Positions 1-6,866 of a stretch of 10,291 nucleotides of DNA are shown in pieces. Position numbers and translations under genes: made by a program. The notes beneath the pieces were generated by a model, which saw only the letters and a list, made by a program, of their open reading frames with translations, was not told the DNA's origin and searched no databases. Each line of letters opens with the position of its first letter. Position 1 is the first letter of the stretch. The DNA comes from Clostridia bacterium. GTDB taxonomy: Bacteria; Bacillota_A; Clostridia; Oscillospirales; Butyricicoccaceae. The DNA is taken from the NCBI GenBank assembly GCA_017421885.1, contig JAFOHJ010000133.1, positions 1 to 10,291 on the forward strand, in the 5' to 3' direction.

Positions 1-132
1 CAGCAGGAGGCCTTTATAAAGGAGATCTGCGACTATCTTGGCGACAACTACCCCATCCCAAAAAGCGAGATCGTCGTTAACATCATCGTTTTGCCTATAT
101 GGGGCAAAGGCGGCGAGACCCTCAAAGCATAA
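1..132 (+). CDS. 3' end of an unrecognised protein gene (partial)
   Basis: The frame starting at base 1 is open from the window edge to a TAA at 130-132 and gives 43 C-terminal residues. They end in a hydrophobic stretch (VVNIIVLPIWG) followed by KGGETLKA. Codon choice is GC-rich at third positions (GAG, ATC, GGC, GTC), like the pyr genes and unlike the AT-rich DNA that follows, so I think it is real coding sequence. The gene runs toward the pyr operon. A terminal inverted repeat of the element at 140-479 begins 7 bp after the stop. I do not recognise the family from this fragment, and its start and most of its length lie outside the window. A short minus-strand frame also crosses this stretch but runs on into the hairpin array and looks spurious. 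Confidence 0.6.
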   Translation, partial: QQEAFIKEICDYLGDNYPIPKSEIVVNIIVLPIWGKGGETLKA

Positions 133-139
133 AAGCACA

Positions 140-151
140 AAAAAGCCACCC
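140..151 (+). repeat. Left terminal inverted repeat
   Basis: AAAAAGCCACCC is the exact reverse complement of bases 468-479. One further A lies at 139, but the match does not extend outward because the right side has C at 480. Confidence 0.7.
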
Positions 152-153
152 TT

Positions 154-182
154 GAGGCACACTTCCTTACGGAGTGTGCCTC
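154..182. repeat. Left subterminal hairpin of the element
   Basis: GAGGCACACT (154-163) pairs with AGTGTGCCTC (173-182). T164-G172 and C165-G171 can extend the stem to 12 bp around a 5-nt loop. Read on the minus strand, it is followed within about ten bases by the TIR sequence GGTGGCTTTTTT, so it could act as a backup terminator for minus-strand transcripts. On the plus strand there is no T-run. Confidence 0.7.
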
Positions 183-359
183 AGTTATATTCGCCTGACG
201 GCGAGTTATATTGCTTCGCTGTGATATGATGCTTCGCATCGTGATATTTTTCTTCGAACAGTTCAGGGGCGAATATAATATCACAAAAGCCAACGGCTTT
301 TATATCTCTTTTGCTGTATGGCAAAAATATCACTGCAAACGACAAGTTTGCAATATCAC
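183..359. repeat. Array of short palindromes with GTGATAT/ATATCAC linkers
   Basis: Small stem-loops follow each other at 20-26 bp steps. They are TCGCC/GGCGA (191-204), GATGC/GCATC (228-240), GAAC/GTTC (256-264), AAAAGCC/GGCTTTT (285-301), TTTTGC/GCAAAA (309-326) and TGCAAAC/GTTTGCA (334-352). The linkers are AGTTATATT at 183-191 and 204-212, GTGATAT at 221-227 and 241-247, then the reverse complement ATATCAC at 278-284, 327-333 and 353-359, with the variant ATATCTC at 302-308. Linker orientation flips around position 260, so the whole array is roughly mirror-symmetric. The stems differ in sequence and only the linkers are conserved. Confidence 0.65.
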
Positions 360-388
360 TTCACATTTCTCAAAATATACGACCCACT

Positions 389-422
389 ATGACACTTTCA
401 CTAATCGAAAGTGTCATTTTTT
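389..422 (+). terminator. Intrinsic terminator, plus strand
   Basis: ATGACACTTTC (389-399) and GAAAGTGTCAT (407-417) form a perfect 11-bp stem with a 7-nt loop, and the T-run 417-422 follows on the plus strand. It lies about 260 nt beyond the stop of the plus-strand gene at the left edge and would stop that transcript before it runs antisense into pyrE. Confidence 0.6.
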
Positions 423-426
423 ATAC

Positions 427-467
427 AAAAAAAACGGAGACTGCTTCTTTAGGAAGAGTCTCCGTTT
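427..467 (-). terminator. Intrinsic terminator for the pyr operon, minus strand
   Basis: AAACGGAGACT (432-442) pairs with AGTCTCCGTTT (457-467), and an inner CTTC/GAAG stem (444-447/453-456) closes a 5-nt loop. Read on the minus strand, the stem runs straight into eight Ts (complement of A427-A434), a classical Rho-independent terminator. It lies about 160 nt downstream of the pyrE stop and is the first hairpin plus T-run met by operon transcription. It sits inside the MITE-like element, so that element appears to supply the operon's 3' end. Confidence 0.7.
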
Positions 468-479
468 GGGTGGCTTTTT
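468..479 (-). repeat. Right terminal inverted repeat
   Basis: GGGTGGCTTTTT pairs perfectly with bases 140-151. It also supplies a T-run downstream of the 432-467 hairpin on the plus strand. Confidence 0.7.
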
Positions 480-490
480 CTTATAGGTCT

Positions 491-598
491 GTTCCGAGAG
501 TCAGCCTACACGGCGCATCTGCGCCGCGCGCCGGCCAGAATGGCGCGTCTCGATTTTGGCGAATTCATTTCGCCAAAATCTATTTAATCTCTCGGGGT
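491..598. other. GC-rich structured segment, possible four-way junction
   Basis: CCGAGAG (494-500) pairs with CTCTCGG (589-595), and three G-T wobbles could extend the stem outward to 491/598. Between the arms lie three hairpins placed nearly end to end: CGGCGC/GCGCCG (511-526), CGCGCC/GGCGCG (527-547) and a perfect 12-bp stem GATTTTGGCGAA/TTCGCCAAAATC (552-580). There is no coding potential. On the pyr transcript this would be the 3' untranslated region after pyrE. Function is unknown: it could be an RNA-stabilising structure, a repeat element or a structured RNA. Confidence 0.5.
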
Positions 599-626
599 CC
601 CCGAAAAATCCAAAGATTTTTTGGGG
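599..626 (-). other. Hairpin immediately after the pyrE stop
   Basis: CCCC plus GAAAAATC (599-610) pairs with GATTTTTT plus GGGG (615-626): 12 pairs with one G-T wobble around the loop CAAA. It ends directly at the pyrE TAA. No T-run follows on the minus strand, so I read it as an mRNA 3'-end protecting stem or weak attenuator and not as the main terminator. Confidence 0.5.
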
Positions 627-1259
627 TTAGAGTGTCTGCCAGCTCTCGTCAGAGGGATTCTTCTGGAAAGCTTCCAGCTTCTTGATGTCAGCCTCTGCGA
701 TATAGCCTGTCTCAGCTGCAACTGCTACGAGAGCGTTGTAGTTGGAGAGGGATGTGTTCTCGATCTCAGCAGCAGCAAGGCGGTCGATGCCCTTCTTGAG
801 GCCGTATGTAAAGATCGAAACGATGCCGAGGACCTCAGCGCCGTTCTCGCGGAGAACGTTAACGACGTCGATAGCCGAGCCGGCTGTCGAGATCAGGTCT
901 TCGATAACAACGACCTTCTGGCCCTTCTCGATGCGGCCTTCGATCTGGTTGTTTCTGCCGTGGTCCTTAGCCGAAGCGCGGACATAAGCCATGGGGAGGT
1001 CGAGGATATTAGCGACCAGAGCGCCGTGAGCGATACCGGCTGTCGATGTGCCGGCGATGACTTCGCACTGGGGATACTTAGCCTTAACGATGTCGGCCAG
1101 ACCCTGCTCGATAACGTCACGTACCTTGGGATAAGACAGTGTGAGGCGGTTGTCGCAGTAGATGGGCGACTTGATGCCGGAAGCCCATGTGAAGGGCTCG
1201 TTGGGGCGGAGGAAAACCGCCTTGATATCCATAAGAAGCTTTGCAACCTGCTTTTCCAT
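627..1259 (-). CDS. pyrE: Orotate phosphoribosyltransferase PyrE
   Basis: This cytosolic enzyme transfers the ribose-5-phosphate of PRPP to orotate, giving OMP and pyrophosphate, the fifth step to UMP. The 210-residue protein has the expected length. Visible motifs are [16 protein letters not shown] near residues 23-38, the [11 protein letters not shown] segment at 70-80, the flexible catalytic loop RASAKDHGR at 94-102 (Lys98, His100), and the PRPP-binding signature [14 protein letters not shown] at about 116-129 with its acidic pair Glu120-Asp121. The ATG start at 1259 is supported by AAAGGAG (1271-1277) 11 nt upstream. It is the last operon gene, separated from pyrF by 66 nt that contain a small hairpin. 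No oddities are seen in the active site. Confidence 0.97.
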   Translation of the reverse strand: MEKQVAKLLMDIKAVFLRPNEPFTWASGIKSPIYCDNRLTLSYPKVRDVIEQGLADIVKAKYPQCEVIAGTSTAGIAHGALVANILDLPMAYVRASAKDHGRNNQIEGRIEKGQKVVVIEDLISTAGSAIDVVNVLRENGAEVLGIVSIFTYGLKKGIDRLAAAEIENTSLSNYNALVAVAAETGYIAEADIKKLEAFQKNPSDESWQTL

Positions 1260-1290
1260 AATAGATCAATCTCCTTTAATGTCATATTAA

Positions 1291-1307
1291 TTCCACATCC
1301 TGTGGAA
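1291..1307 (-). other. Intercistronic hairpin between pyrF and pyrE
   Basis: TTCCACA and TGTGGAA form a 7-bp stem with a 3-nt loop in the only sizeable gap inside the operon. There is no T-run, so it is probably not a terminator. It may modulate mRNA processing or the relative expression of pyrE. Its effect is inference. Confidence 0.5.
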
Positions 1308-1325
1308 AGGGGATCATTCAAATAA

Positions 1326-2027
1326 TTAACCGATGAAGTCCTTGCAGACTCTTCTGTATGCTGCAACTACATCCTCTGCCTGTGTGATGGGGCGGCCGAC
1401 TACGATGAACTCGGTGCCTGTCTCACGTGCCTTGGCAGGTGTCATAACACGGGACTGGTCGCCCATGTTGCCATCGGGATAACGGATGCCGGGTGTGACT
1501 GTGATAAAGTCCTTGCCGCATGCATTCTTTACGATAGCTGCCTCGAGGGGCGAGCAGACTACGCCGTTCAGGCCGGCTTCCTTGGTGTTGCGTGCATAGT
1601 GGGCGACTGTCTCTTCCATTGTGGCATTGATCAGCAGCTCCTTCTGCATGCGCTCAAGGTTTGTAGAGGTCAGCTGTGTTACAGCGATCAGGATAGCGGG
1701 GTCGCCGATGGCGCCCTCAGCCAGGCCTTCCTTGGCGGCGCGCATCATGTCGATGGTGCCGGCTGCATGGACGTTTGTCATGTCAACGCCCAGGCGTGCA
1801 AGGTTCATCATGGCCTTGCGGACTGTGTTGGGAATATCGTGAAGCTTGAGGTCGAGGAAGATCTTGTGGCCGCGGTCCTTGATGGCGCGGACGATGTCGG
1901 GACCTTCGCCGTAGAAGAGCTCCATGCCGATCTTAACGAAGGGCTTCTCTTCCTGGAACTTGTCGAGGAATGCGATTGTGTCTGCCTTGTTCTTAAAATC
2001 GCAGGCAATGATTACATCTCTGTTCAT
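1326..2027 (-). CDS. pyrF: Orotidine 5'-phosphate decarboxylase PyrF (group I)
   Basis: It decarboxylates OMP to UMP, the last step of the pathway, with no cofactor. The 233-residue TIM-barrel protein has the short group I bacterial form. Seen in the sequence are the opening strand with CDF (residues 9-11), Lys32 in VKIGMELF, the catalytic signature [10 protein letters not shown] at 57-66 (Asp59, Lys61, Asp64), the phosphate-binding PGIRYP at 179-184, and GRPIT at 211-215. The start ATG (2027-2025) shares one base with the pyrD stop TAA (TAATG), which suggests translational coupling. GGAAGGAG inside the end of pyrD (2040-2047) lies 12 nt upstream. All expected catalytic residues are present. 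Confidence 0.97.
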   Translation of the reverse strand: MNRDVIIACDFKNKADTIAFLDKFQEEKPFVKIGMELFYGEGPDIVRAIKDRGHKIFLDLKLHDIPNTVRKAMMNLARLGVDMTNVHAAGTIDMMRAAKEGLAEGAIGDPAILIAVTQLTSTNLERMQKELLINATMEETVAHYARNTKEAGLNGVVCSPLEAAIVKNACGKDFITVTPGIRYPDGNMGDQSRVMTPAKARETGTEFIVVGRPITQAEDVVAAYRRVCKDFIG

Positions 2028-2944
2028 TATAATGTAAGGCTCCTTCCAATAATATCTTTCAGACTGCCGATGCCGTATTCGTCCATCTTCTTGGGCAGTT
2101 CATTTATAATGTTGGGGCATGCAAAGGGATCTACGAGGTTCTGGGCGCCGACCTGGATGGCCGATGCACCGGCCGACATGAACTCGATAACATCGTCGGC
2201 TGTCGAGATGCCGCCTACACCGATGATGGGCAGCTTAACCGCCTGTGCTACCTGATAAACCATGCGCAGAGCGACAGGTTTGATGGCGGGACCCGAGAAG
2301 CCCGACATCTTTGTGCTTACGATGGGTCTGCCGGTGCGGGGGTCGATGACCATGCCCAGCAGGGTATTGATAAGGGTGATGCCGTCGGCGCCGCCGGCCT
2401 CACAGGCCTTGGCGATAGCGGCGATATCGGTGACATTGGGGCTGAGCTTCATATATACAGGCTTATGTGTAACAGCCTTAACTGCCTTTGTGACCTCTTC
2501 GGCTGCCGAGGGGTCGGTGCCGAAGGCCATGCCGCCGTGACGGACATTGGGGCAGCTGATATTGATCTCAAGGATGTCGATCTCGGGTGCCTTATCGAAC
2601 TTCTCGGCTACCATGACATATTCTTCGATGGAAAAGCCCGAGATGTTGGCCAGCAGCACGCCGTCATAGATCTTGCGGACTGCAGGCAGCTCGCGCGCTA
2701 CGACTGCATCGACGCCGGGGTTCTGAAGGCCTACTGCATTCAGCATACCTTCGCGGCACTCGGCGATGCGGGGTGTGGGGTTGCCGAAGCGCTCTTCGCC
2801 CGTTGTGCCCTTGAGGCTGATGCCGCCGAGAACGTTGAGGTCATAAAAGTGGGCCATCTCCTGGCCGAAGCCGAAGGTGCCGCTTGCGGGGATGACGGGG
2901 TTCTTAAGCTTGATTCCGCTCAGTGTTGTTTCAAGTCTGTTCAT
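2027..2944 (-). CDS. pyrD: Dihydroorotate dehydrogenase 1B, catalytic FMN subunit PyrD
   Basis: It oxidises dihydroorotate to orotate on FMN and passes electrons to PyrK and then NAD+ (cytosolic D2K2 complex, known for the class). I place the start at the ATG 2944-2942, giving 305 residues. The frame is open 30 codons further upstream, but that stretch lies inside pyrK, while GGAGGT (2954-2959) sits 9 nt before this ATG and the ATG overlaps the pyrK stop as ATGA. Residues seen are PASGTFGFG (19-27), SLKGTT (Lys45), the LQNPG segment near 73-77, the class 1B catalytic Cys131 in NISCPNV, Lys166, and the FMN phosphate-site glycines GVGGIS at 242-247. Cys rather than Ser at the catalytic base separates it from membrane-bound class 2 enzymes and agrees with the neighbouring pyrK. 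Confidence 0.96.
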   Translation of the reverse strand: MNRLETTLSGIKLKNPVIPASGTFGFGQEMAHFYDLNVLGGISLKGTTGEERFGNPTPRIAECREGMLNAVGLQNPGVDAVVARELPAVRKIYDGVLLANISGFSIEEYVMVAEKFDKAPEIDILEINISCPNVRHGGMAFGTDPSAAEEVTKAVKAVTHKPVYMKLSPNVTDIAAIAKACEAGGADGITLINTLLGMVIDPRTGRPIVSTKMSGFSGPAIKPVALRMVYQVAQAVKLPIIGVGGISTADDVIEFMSAGASAIQVGAQNLVDPFACPNIINELPKKMDEYGIGSLKDIIGRSLTL

Positions 2945-3675
2945 TCGAATGTTACCTCCGAGCTGGGGAATACGGGGCCATCCTGGCAGATGCGCTTTGT
3001 GCCCACCAGTGTGTGGCATGTGCAGCCCATGCATGCGCCGAAGCCGCAGCCCATGCGCTCCTCAAAGGAGAGCTGGCCTTCTATGCCGGTGCGGTGCAGG
3101 CTCCTGAGCATAGGCTGGGGGCCGCAGGCAAAGTAATAATCGCAGTCGGTCTGCTTGAGGGCATCGGTAACAAAGCCCTTGATGCCCAGGGTGCCGTCAT
3201 CGGTAGTTACCATGACCTTTGCACCCAGCTTCTCGAACTCTTCGATGTAGAAGGCCATATCCTTTGTGCCGAAGCCGAGGATAGCTGTGACCTCCACGCC
3301 GTTTTTAATGAGTTCTCTTGCTGTGCCGTACATGGGAGGAACGCCGACGCCGCCGCCGATAACGGCAGCCTTCTTTCCCGCTGCCTTGGAAACGTCAAAG
3401 CCGTTGCCCAGGCCGCAGAGAACGTCCAGCTTCTCGCCGGGTGCCATCTTTGCCATCTGCTTTGTGCCCTTGCCGACCGCCTTGTAGATGATGGTCATCT
3501 GACCCTCTTCATAGTGGCAGACCGAGATGGGGCGGCGCAGATAGAGGCCCTCGAGGGCGATGTTGACGAACTGGCCGGGGTTCGTGAGCGAGGAAGTATC
3601 CCCGCTCAGAACCATCTCATAGGTGTCGAGTGCGATTTTCTTATTGGAAACGATTTCGTAAAAAGCTTTTGTCAC
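2941..3675 (-). CDS. pyrK: Dihydroorotate dehydrogenase electron-transfer subunit PyrK
   Basis: This FAD and [2Fe-2S] subunit moves electrons from PyrD to NAD+. Numbered from the longest frame (GTG at 3684, 247 residues), it shows the FAD-binding RRPIS (50-54) and VGKGT (70-74), the NAD-site GGGVGVPP (110-117), the CGPQPM segment (187-192), and cluster cysteines Cys213, Cys218, Cys221 and Cys233 (C-x4-C-x2-C-x11-C). Cys223 is an extra one. The GTG at 3684 overlaps the only Shine-Dalgarno-like sequence. The GTG three codons later (3675-3673) has GAAGGTGG ending 5 nt upstream, so I prefer that start and 244 residues. It follows carB closely and overlaps pyrD by 4 bp. The family call is firm; only the start is uncertain. 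Confidence 0.94.
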   Translation of the reverse strand: MTKAFYEIVSNKKIALDTYEMVLSGDTSSLTNPGQFVNIALEGLYLRRPISVCHYEEGQMTIIYKAVGKGTKQMAKMAPGEKLDVLCGLGNGFDVSKAAGKKAAVIGGGVGVPPMYGTARELIKNGVEVTAILGFGTKDMAFYIEEFEKLGAKVMVTTDDGTLGIKGFVTDALKQTDCDYYFACGPQPMLRSLHRTGIEGQLSFEERMGCGFGACMGCTCHTLVGTKRICQDGPVFPSSEVTFE

Positions 3676-3680
3676 GTTGT

Positions 3681-3688
3681 CCACCTTC
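3681..3688 (-). promoter_or_regulatory. Ribosome binding site deciding the pyrK start
   Basis: GAAGGTGG on the minus strand is one mismatch from GAAGGAGG and lies 5 nt before the GTG at 3675. The alternative GTG at 3684 falls inside this same motif and has no other candidate site upstream. Confidence 0.5.
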
Positions 3689-3692
3689 AGGT

Positions 3693-6600
3693 TTATTTGT
3701 CGATTGTCGAAACGCCGACGGTGATCTCTTCAAGAACAGCCAGCAGAACGTTTACAGTGTCGAGGGATGTGAACATTGTTACATTGTTCTCGACTGCTGC
3801 GCGGCGGATCTGGATGCCGTCGTGGGGGTCGCCGTTATGGGACTGGGTGTTGATAACGTAGGTGATGTGGCCCTGCTTGAGAGCGTCAAGGATGTCGGTG
3901 GCACCGTCGGAGATCTTCTTTCTCGACTTTGTGCGGATGCCGTTTTCCTTGAGGAAGGCTGCTGTGCCCTCGGTGGCCTCGATATTGAAGCCAAGGTTAT
4001 AGAAGCGGCGGATGAGGGGCAGAGCTGCCTCCTTGTCCTCGTCGGCGATGGTTGCAAATACTGTGCCGTAGTTCTCAACGCGGTTGCCCGAAGCCTTGAG
4101 AGCCTTATAGAGGGCACGGTTGAGGGTGTCATCATAGCCGATGGCCTCACCGGTGGACTTCATTTCGGGAGAGAGGTATGCGTCGATACCTGTGATCTTG
4201 GAGAAGGAGAATACGGGTGCCTTTACATACCAGCGCTTCTTCTCGGGTGCGACACCTGTGCCGAGGCCCTGATCCTTAAGGCTCTGGCCAAGTGCTACCT
4301 TTGTGGCGATGTTTGCCATCTTGACACCGGTTACCTTCGAGATGAAGGGAACTGTACGGGAAGAACGGGGGTTGACCTCGATGACATAGACATTTTCGTC
4401 CTTGTCAACGATGAACTGGATGTTGAAGGGGCCCTTGATGCCGATGCCGACACCGAGGCGGTTGGAATAGTCGATGATGGTATCCTTTGCCTTCTGGCTT
4501 ACCGAGAAGGTGGGATATACCGAGATCGAGTCGCCCGAGTGAACACCGGTGCGCTCAACGTGCTCCATGATGCCGGGGATATAAACGTCGGTGCCGTCGC
4601 AGACGCCGTCGATCTCAAGCTCCTTGCCGGAGATATACTTGTCGACCAGAACGGGGGTCTCTTCGGAAGCTACGATAGCCTCCTTGAAGTAGAGTCTCAG
4701 CTCGGTCTCGCGGTTAACGATCTGCATTGCGCGGCCGCCCAGAACGTAGGAGGGACGGACCAGAACGGGATAACCGATCCTCTCGGCTACCTTTACGCCG
4801 TCCTCAACATTTGTAACAGCCTGGCCTGTGGGCTGGGGAATGCCCAGCTCGCCCATCAGCTTTTCAAAGCTGTCGCGGTTCTCGGCGCGCTCGATAGCCT
4901 CGACCGATGTGCCGATGATGGGAACATTCATGCTCTCAAGGCGTGCAGCCAGGTTGATGGCTGTCTGGCCGCCCAGAGTTACGATTACGCCATAGGGCTT
5001 TTCCATATCGATGATGTTCATAACATCCTCGATGGTCAGAGGCTCGAAATAGAGCTTGTCGGAAATTGTATAGTCTGTCGAAACTGTTTCGGGGTTGTTG
5101 TTGATGATGATGGCTTCATAGCCGGCTTCCTTGATGGCCCAGATGGCGTGAACTGTCGAGAAGTCGAACTCGACACCCTGGCCGATACGGATGGGGCCTG
5201 CACCCAGAACGATGACCTTCTTGCGGTCGGTGACAATGCTCTCGTTCTCCTCCTCATAGCTGGAGTAGAAGTAGGGAACATATGCCGAGAACTCGGCGCC
5301 GCAGGTGTCGATCATCTTATATACGGGCATGATGCCATGCTGCTTTCTGAACTCGAAGACTTCCTTCTCGCTCATGCCCCACTTGCCGCCGATGTAACGG
5401 TCGGAGATGCCCATCTTCTTGGCAACTCTCATGACCTCGGGGCAGCCCTTGTTTTCTGCGATGACTGCCTCGTACTTGACGATATTCTTCATCTTCTCGA
5501 TGAAGAAGTAGTCGATCTTTGTGGCTTCGCAGATCATCATGGGATCGATGCCGCGGCGCAGCAACTCGGCAATGGCATAAATGCGCTCGTCGGTGGCTGT
5601 CTTGATGGATGCCAGCAGCTCGCTCTCCGACATATCGTCGAACTTTGCCATATAGAGGTGGTTAACGCCCTGCTCGAGGCCGCGGATGGCCTTCAGAAGG
5701 CTCTCTTCCATTGTGCGGCCAACAGCCATGACCTCGCCGGTCGCCTTCATCTGTGTCGACAGTGTCTTTGTTGCGCTGGAGAACTTGTCGAAGGGGAAGC
5801 GGGCTACCTTGCATACGACATAGTCGATGGAGGGCTCGAAGGATGCGGGTGTTGTTGCGATGCGGATCTCGTCCAGATGGAAGCCGAGGGCTACCAGAGC
5901 CGAAACTCTTGCGATGGGATAGCCGCTGGCCTTGGAAGCCAGAGCCGACGAACGGGATACGCGGGGGTTAACTTCGATTACATAGTAATTGAAGGAATAG
6001 GGGTCGAGAGCGAACTGAACATTGCAGCCGCCTTCGATCTTGAGGGCTGTGATGAGTCGGAGGGCGGCGTCGTGAAGCATGCCGTACTCCTTCTTTGTCA
6101 GGGTCTGTGCGGGAGCAACTACCATCGAGTCGCCGGTGTGAACGCCGACAGGGTCGATGTTCTCCATCGAGCAGATGGCGATGGCTGTGCCGTTCTTGTC
6201 GCGCATTACCTCGAACTCGATCTCCTTATAGCCCTTGACCGACTTCTCGACCAGGACCTGAGATACGGGGGAGAGGCGAAGTGCATTCTCGGCCAGCTCC
6301 AGCAGCTCGTTTTCATCGTCGGCAAAACCGCCGCCTGTGCCGCCCAGTGTGAAGGCGGGGCGCAGAACGATGGGATAACCGATATCGATGGCTGCCTGCC
6401 TGATCTCTTCTACCGAGTGGGCGATGACACTCTTGATAACGGGCTCGCCGATCTCTTCACAGAGGTCACGGAAGAGCTCGCGGTCCTCGGCCTGCTCGAT
6501 GGAATCGAAGCTTGTGCCCAGCAGCTCGCAGGAACACTCGCGCAGGATGCCCTTCTTTGCCAGCTGCATAGCCATGTTAAGGCCGGTCTGGCCGCCAAGT

Positions 6601-6866
6601 GTGGGCAGCAGAGCGTCGGGACGCTCCATACGGATGATCTTGGCGATATATTCAAGTGTCAGAGGCTCCATATATACCTTGTCGGCAATATTGGTGTCTG
6701 TCATGATGGTTGCGGGATTGGAGTTTACGAGGATGACCTCATAGCCCTGCTCCTTGAGGGCGAGGCAGGCCTGTGTGCCCGAATAGTCGAACTCGGCGGC
6801 CTGACCGATAACGATGGGGCCCGAGCCGATGACAAGGATCTTCTTCAAATCTTCTCTCTTAGGCAT
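3693..6866 (-). CDS. carB: Carbamoyl phosphate synthetase large subunit CarB
   Basis: It makes carbamoyl phosphate from bicarbonate, ammonia and two ATP for PyrB, and may also serve arginine synthesis. From the ATG at 6866 it has 1057 residues, close to the 1073 of E. coli CarB. The layout is an N-terminal ATP-grasp carboxyphosphate half (about 1-400; Arg128/Arg129 region [20 protein letters not shown] at 168-180, metal ligands Gln284, Glu298, Asn300), an oligomerisation segment, a second ATP-grasp half (about 550-930; [16 protein letters not shown], Gln817, Glu830, Asn832), and a C-terminal MGS-fold allosteric domain with EATEGTA at 963-969. Both halves look intact. A GTG three codons upstream is open, but GAGG at 6876-6879 is well placed for the ATG, and MPKRED is the usual family start. 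The ATG lies inside the last codons of carA (8-bp overlap). Confidence 0.97.
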   Translation of the reverse strand: MPKREDLKKILVIGSGPIVIGQAAEFDYSGTQACLALKEQGYEVILVNSNPATIMTDTNIADKVYMEPLTLEYIAKIIRMERPDALLPTLGGQTGLNMAMQLAKKGILRECSCELLGTSFDSIEQAEDRELFRDLCEEIGEPVIKSVIAHSVEEIRQAAIDIGYPIVLRPAFTLGGTGGGFADDENELLELAENALRLSPVSQVLVEKSVKGYKEIEFEVMRDKNGTAIAICSMENIDPVGVHTGDSMVVAPAQTLTKKEYGMLHDAALRLITALKIEGGCNVQFALDPYSFNYYVIEVNPRVSRSSALASKASGYPIARVSALVALGFHLDEIRIATTPASFEPSIDYVVCKVARFPFDKFSSATKTLSTQMKATGEVMAVGRTMEESLLKAIRGLEQGVNHLYMAKFDDMSESELLASIKTATDERIYAIAELLRRGIDPMMICEATKIDYFFIEKMKNIVKYEAVIAENKGCPEVMRVAKKMGISDRYIGGKWGMSEKEVFEFRKQHGIMPVYKMIDTCGAEFSAYVPYFYSSYEEENESIVTDRKKVIVLGAGPIRIGQGVEFDFSTVHAIWAIKEAGYEAIIINNNPETVSTDYTISDKLYFEPLTIEDVMNIIDMEKPYGVIVTLGGQTAINLAARLESMNVPIIGTSVEAIERAENRDSFEKLMGELGIPQPTGQAVTNVEDGVKVAERIGYPVLVRPSYVLGGRAMQIVNRETELRLYFKEAIVASEETPVLVDKYISGKELEIDGVCDGTDVYIPGIMEHVERTGVHSGDSISVYPTFSVSQKAKDTIIDYSNRLGVGIGIKGPFNIQFIVDKDENVYVIEVNPRSSRTVPFISKVTGVKMANIATKVALGQSLKDQGLGTGVAPEKKRWYVKAPVFSFSKITGIDAYLSPEMKSTGEAIGYDDTLNRALYKALKASGNRVENYGTVFATIADEDKEAALPLIRRFYNLGFNIEATEGTAAFLKENGIRTKSRKKISDGATDILDALKQGHITYVINTQSHNGDPHDGIQIRRAAVENNVTMFTSLDTVNVLLAVLEEITVGVSTIDK

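Larger units (their letters stand above)
140..479. mobile_element. MITE-like hairpin-array element with 12-bp terminal inverted repeats
   Basis: AAAAAGCCACCC at 140-151 and GGGTGGCTTTTT at 468-479 are perfect 12-bp inverted repeats. Just inside them lie two strong hairpins, at 154-182 and 432-467. The interior holds a run of small palindromes separated by GTGATAT on the left and ATATCAC on the right. No credible protein is encoded: the short frames across it are repeats of the linkers read as Asn-Ile-Thr. I see no transposase and no clear target-site duplication. Non-autonomous palindromic elements with this look are common in intergenic regions of gut Clostridia (from memory). Mobility is inferred from the TIRs only. 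It could instead be a conserved intergenic structure or a structured RNA. Confidence 0.55.

Noticed and set aside
48..293. Minus-strand open frame of 81 codons over the left intergenic region
   Set aside because: It runs from the hairpin array into the antisense of the partial gene. Its repeated Asn-Ile-Thr triplets are just the AATATCAC-type linkers translated, with no ribosome binding site.
183..359. CRISPR array
   Set aside because: The conserved units are only 7-9 bp, spacing is 20-26 bp, and the intervening sequences are themselves palindromes, unlike CRISPR repeats and spacers. No cas genes are nearby.
211..685. Two plus-strand frames of 91 and 124 codons across 211-685
   Set aside because: They cross hairpins, the terminators and the pyrE 3' end. 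Composition follows the palindromes and no protein features are visible.
2945..3034. Extended pyrD start 30 codons upstream
   Set aside because: The extension lies within pyrK in another frame, does not resemble the PyrD family, and the ATG at 2944 has a well placed GGAGGT and an ATGA overlap.
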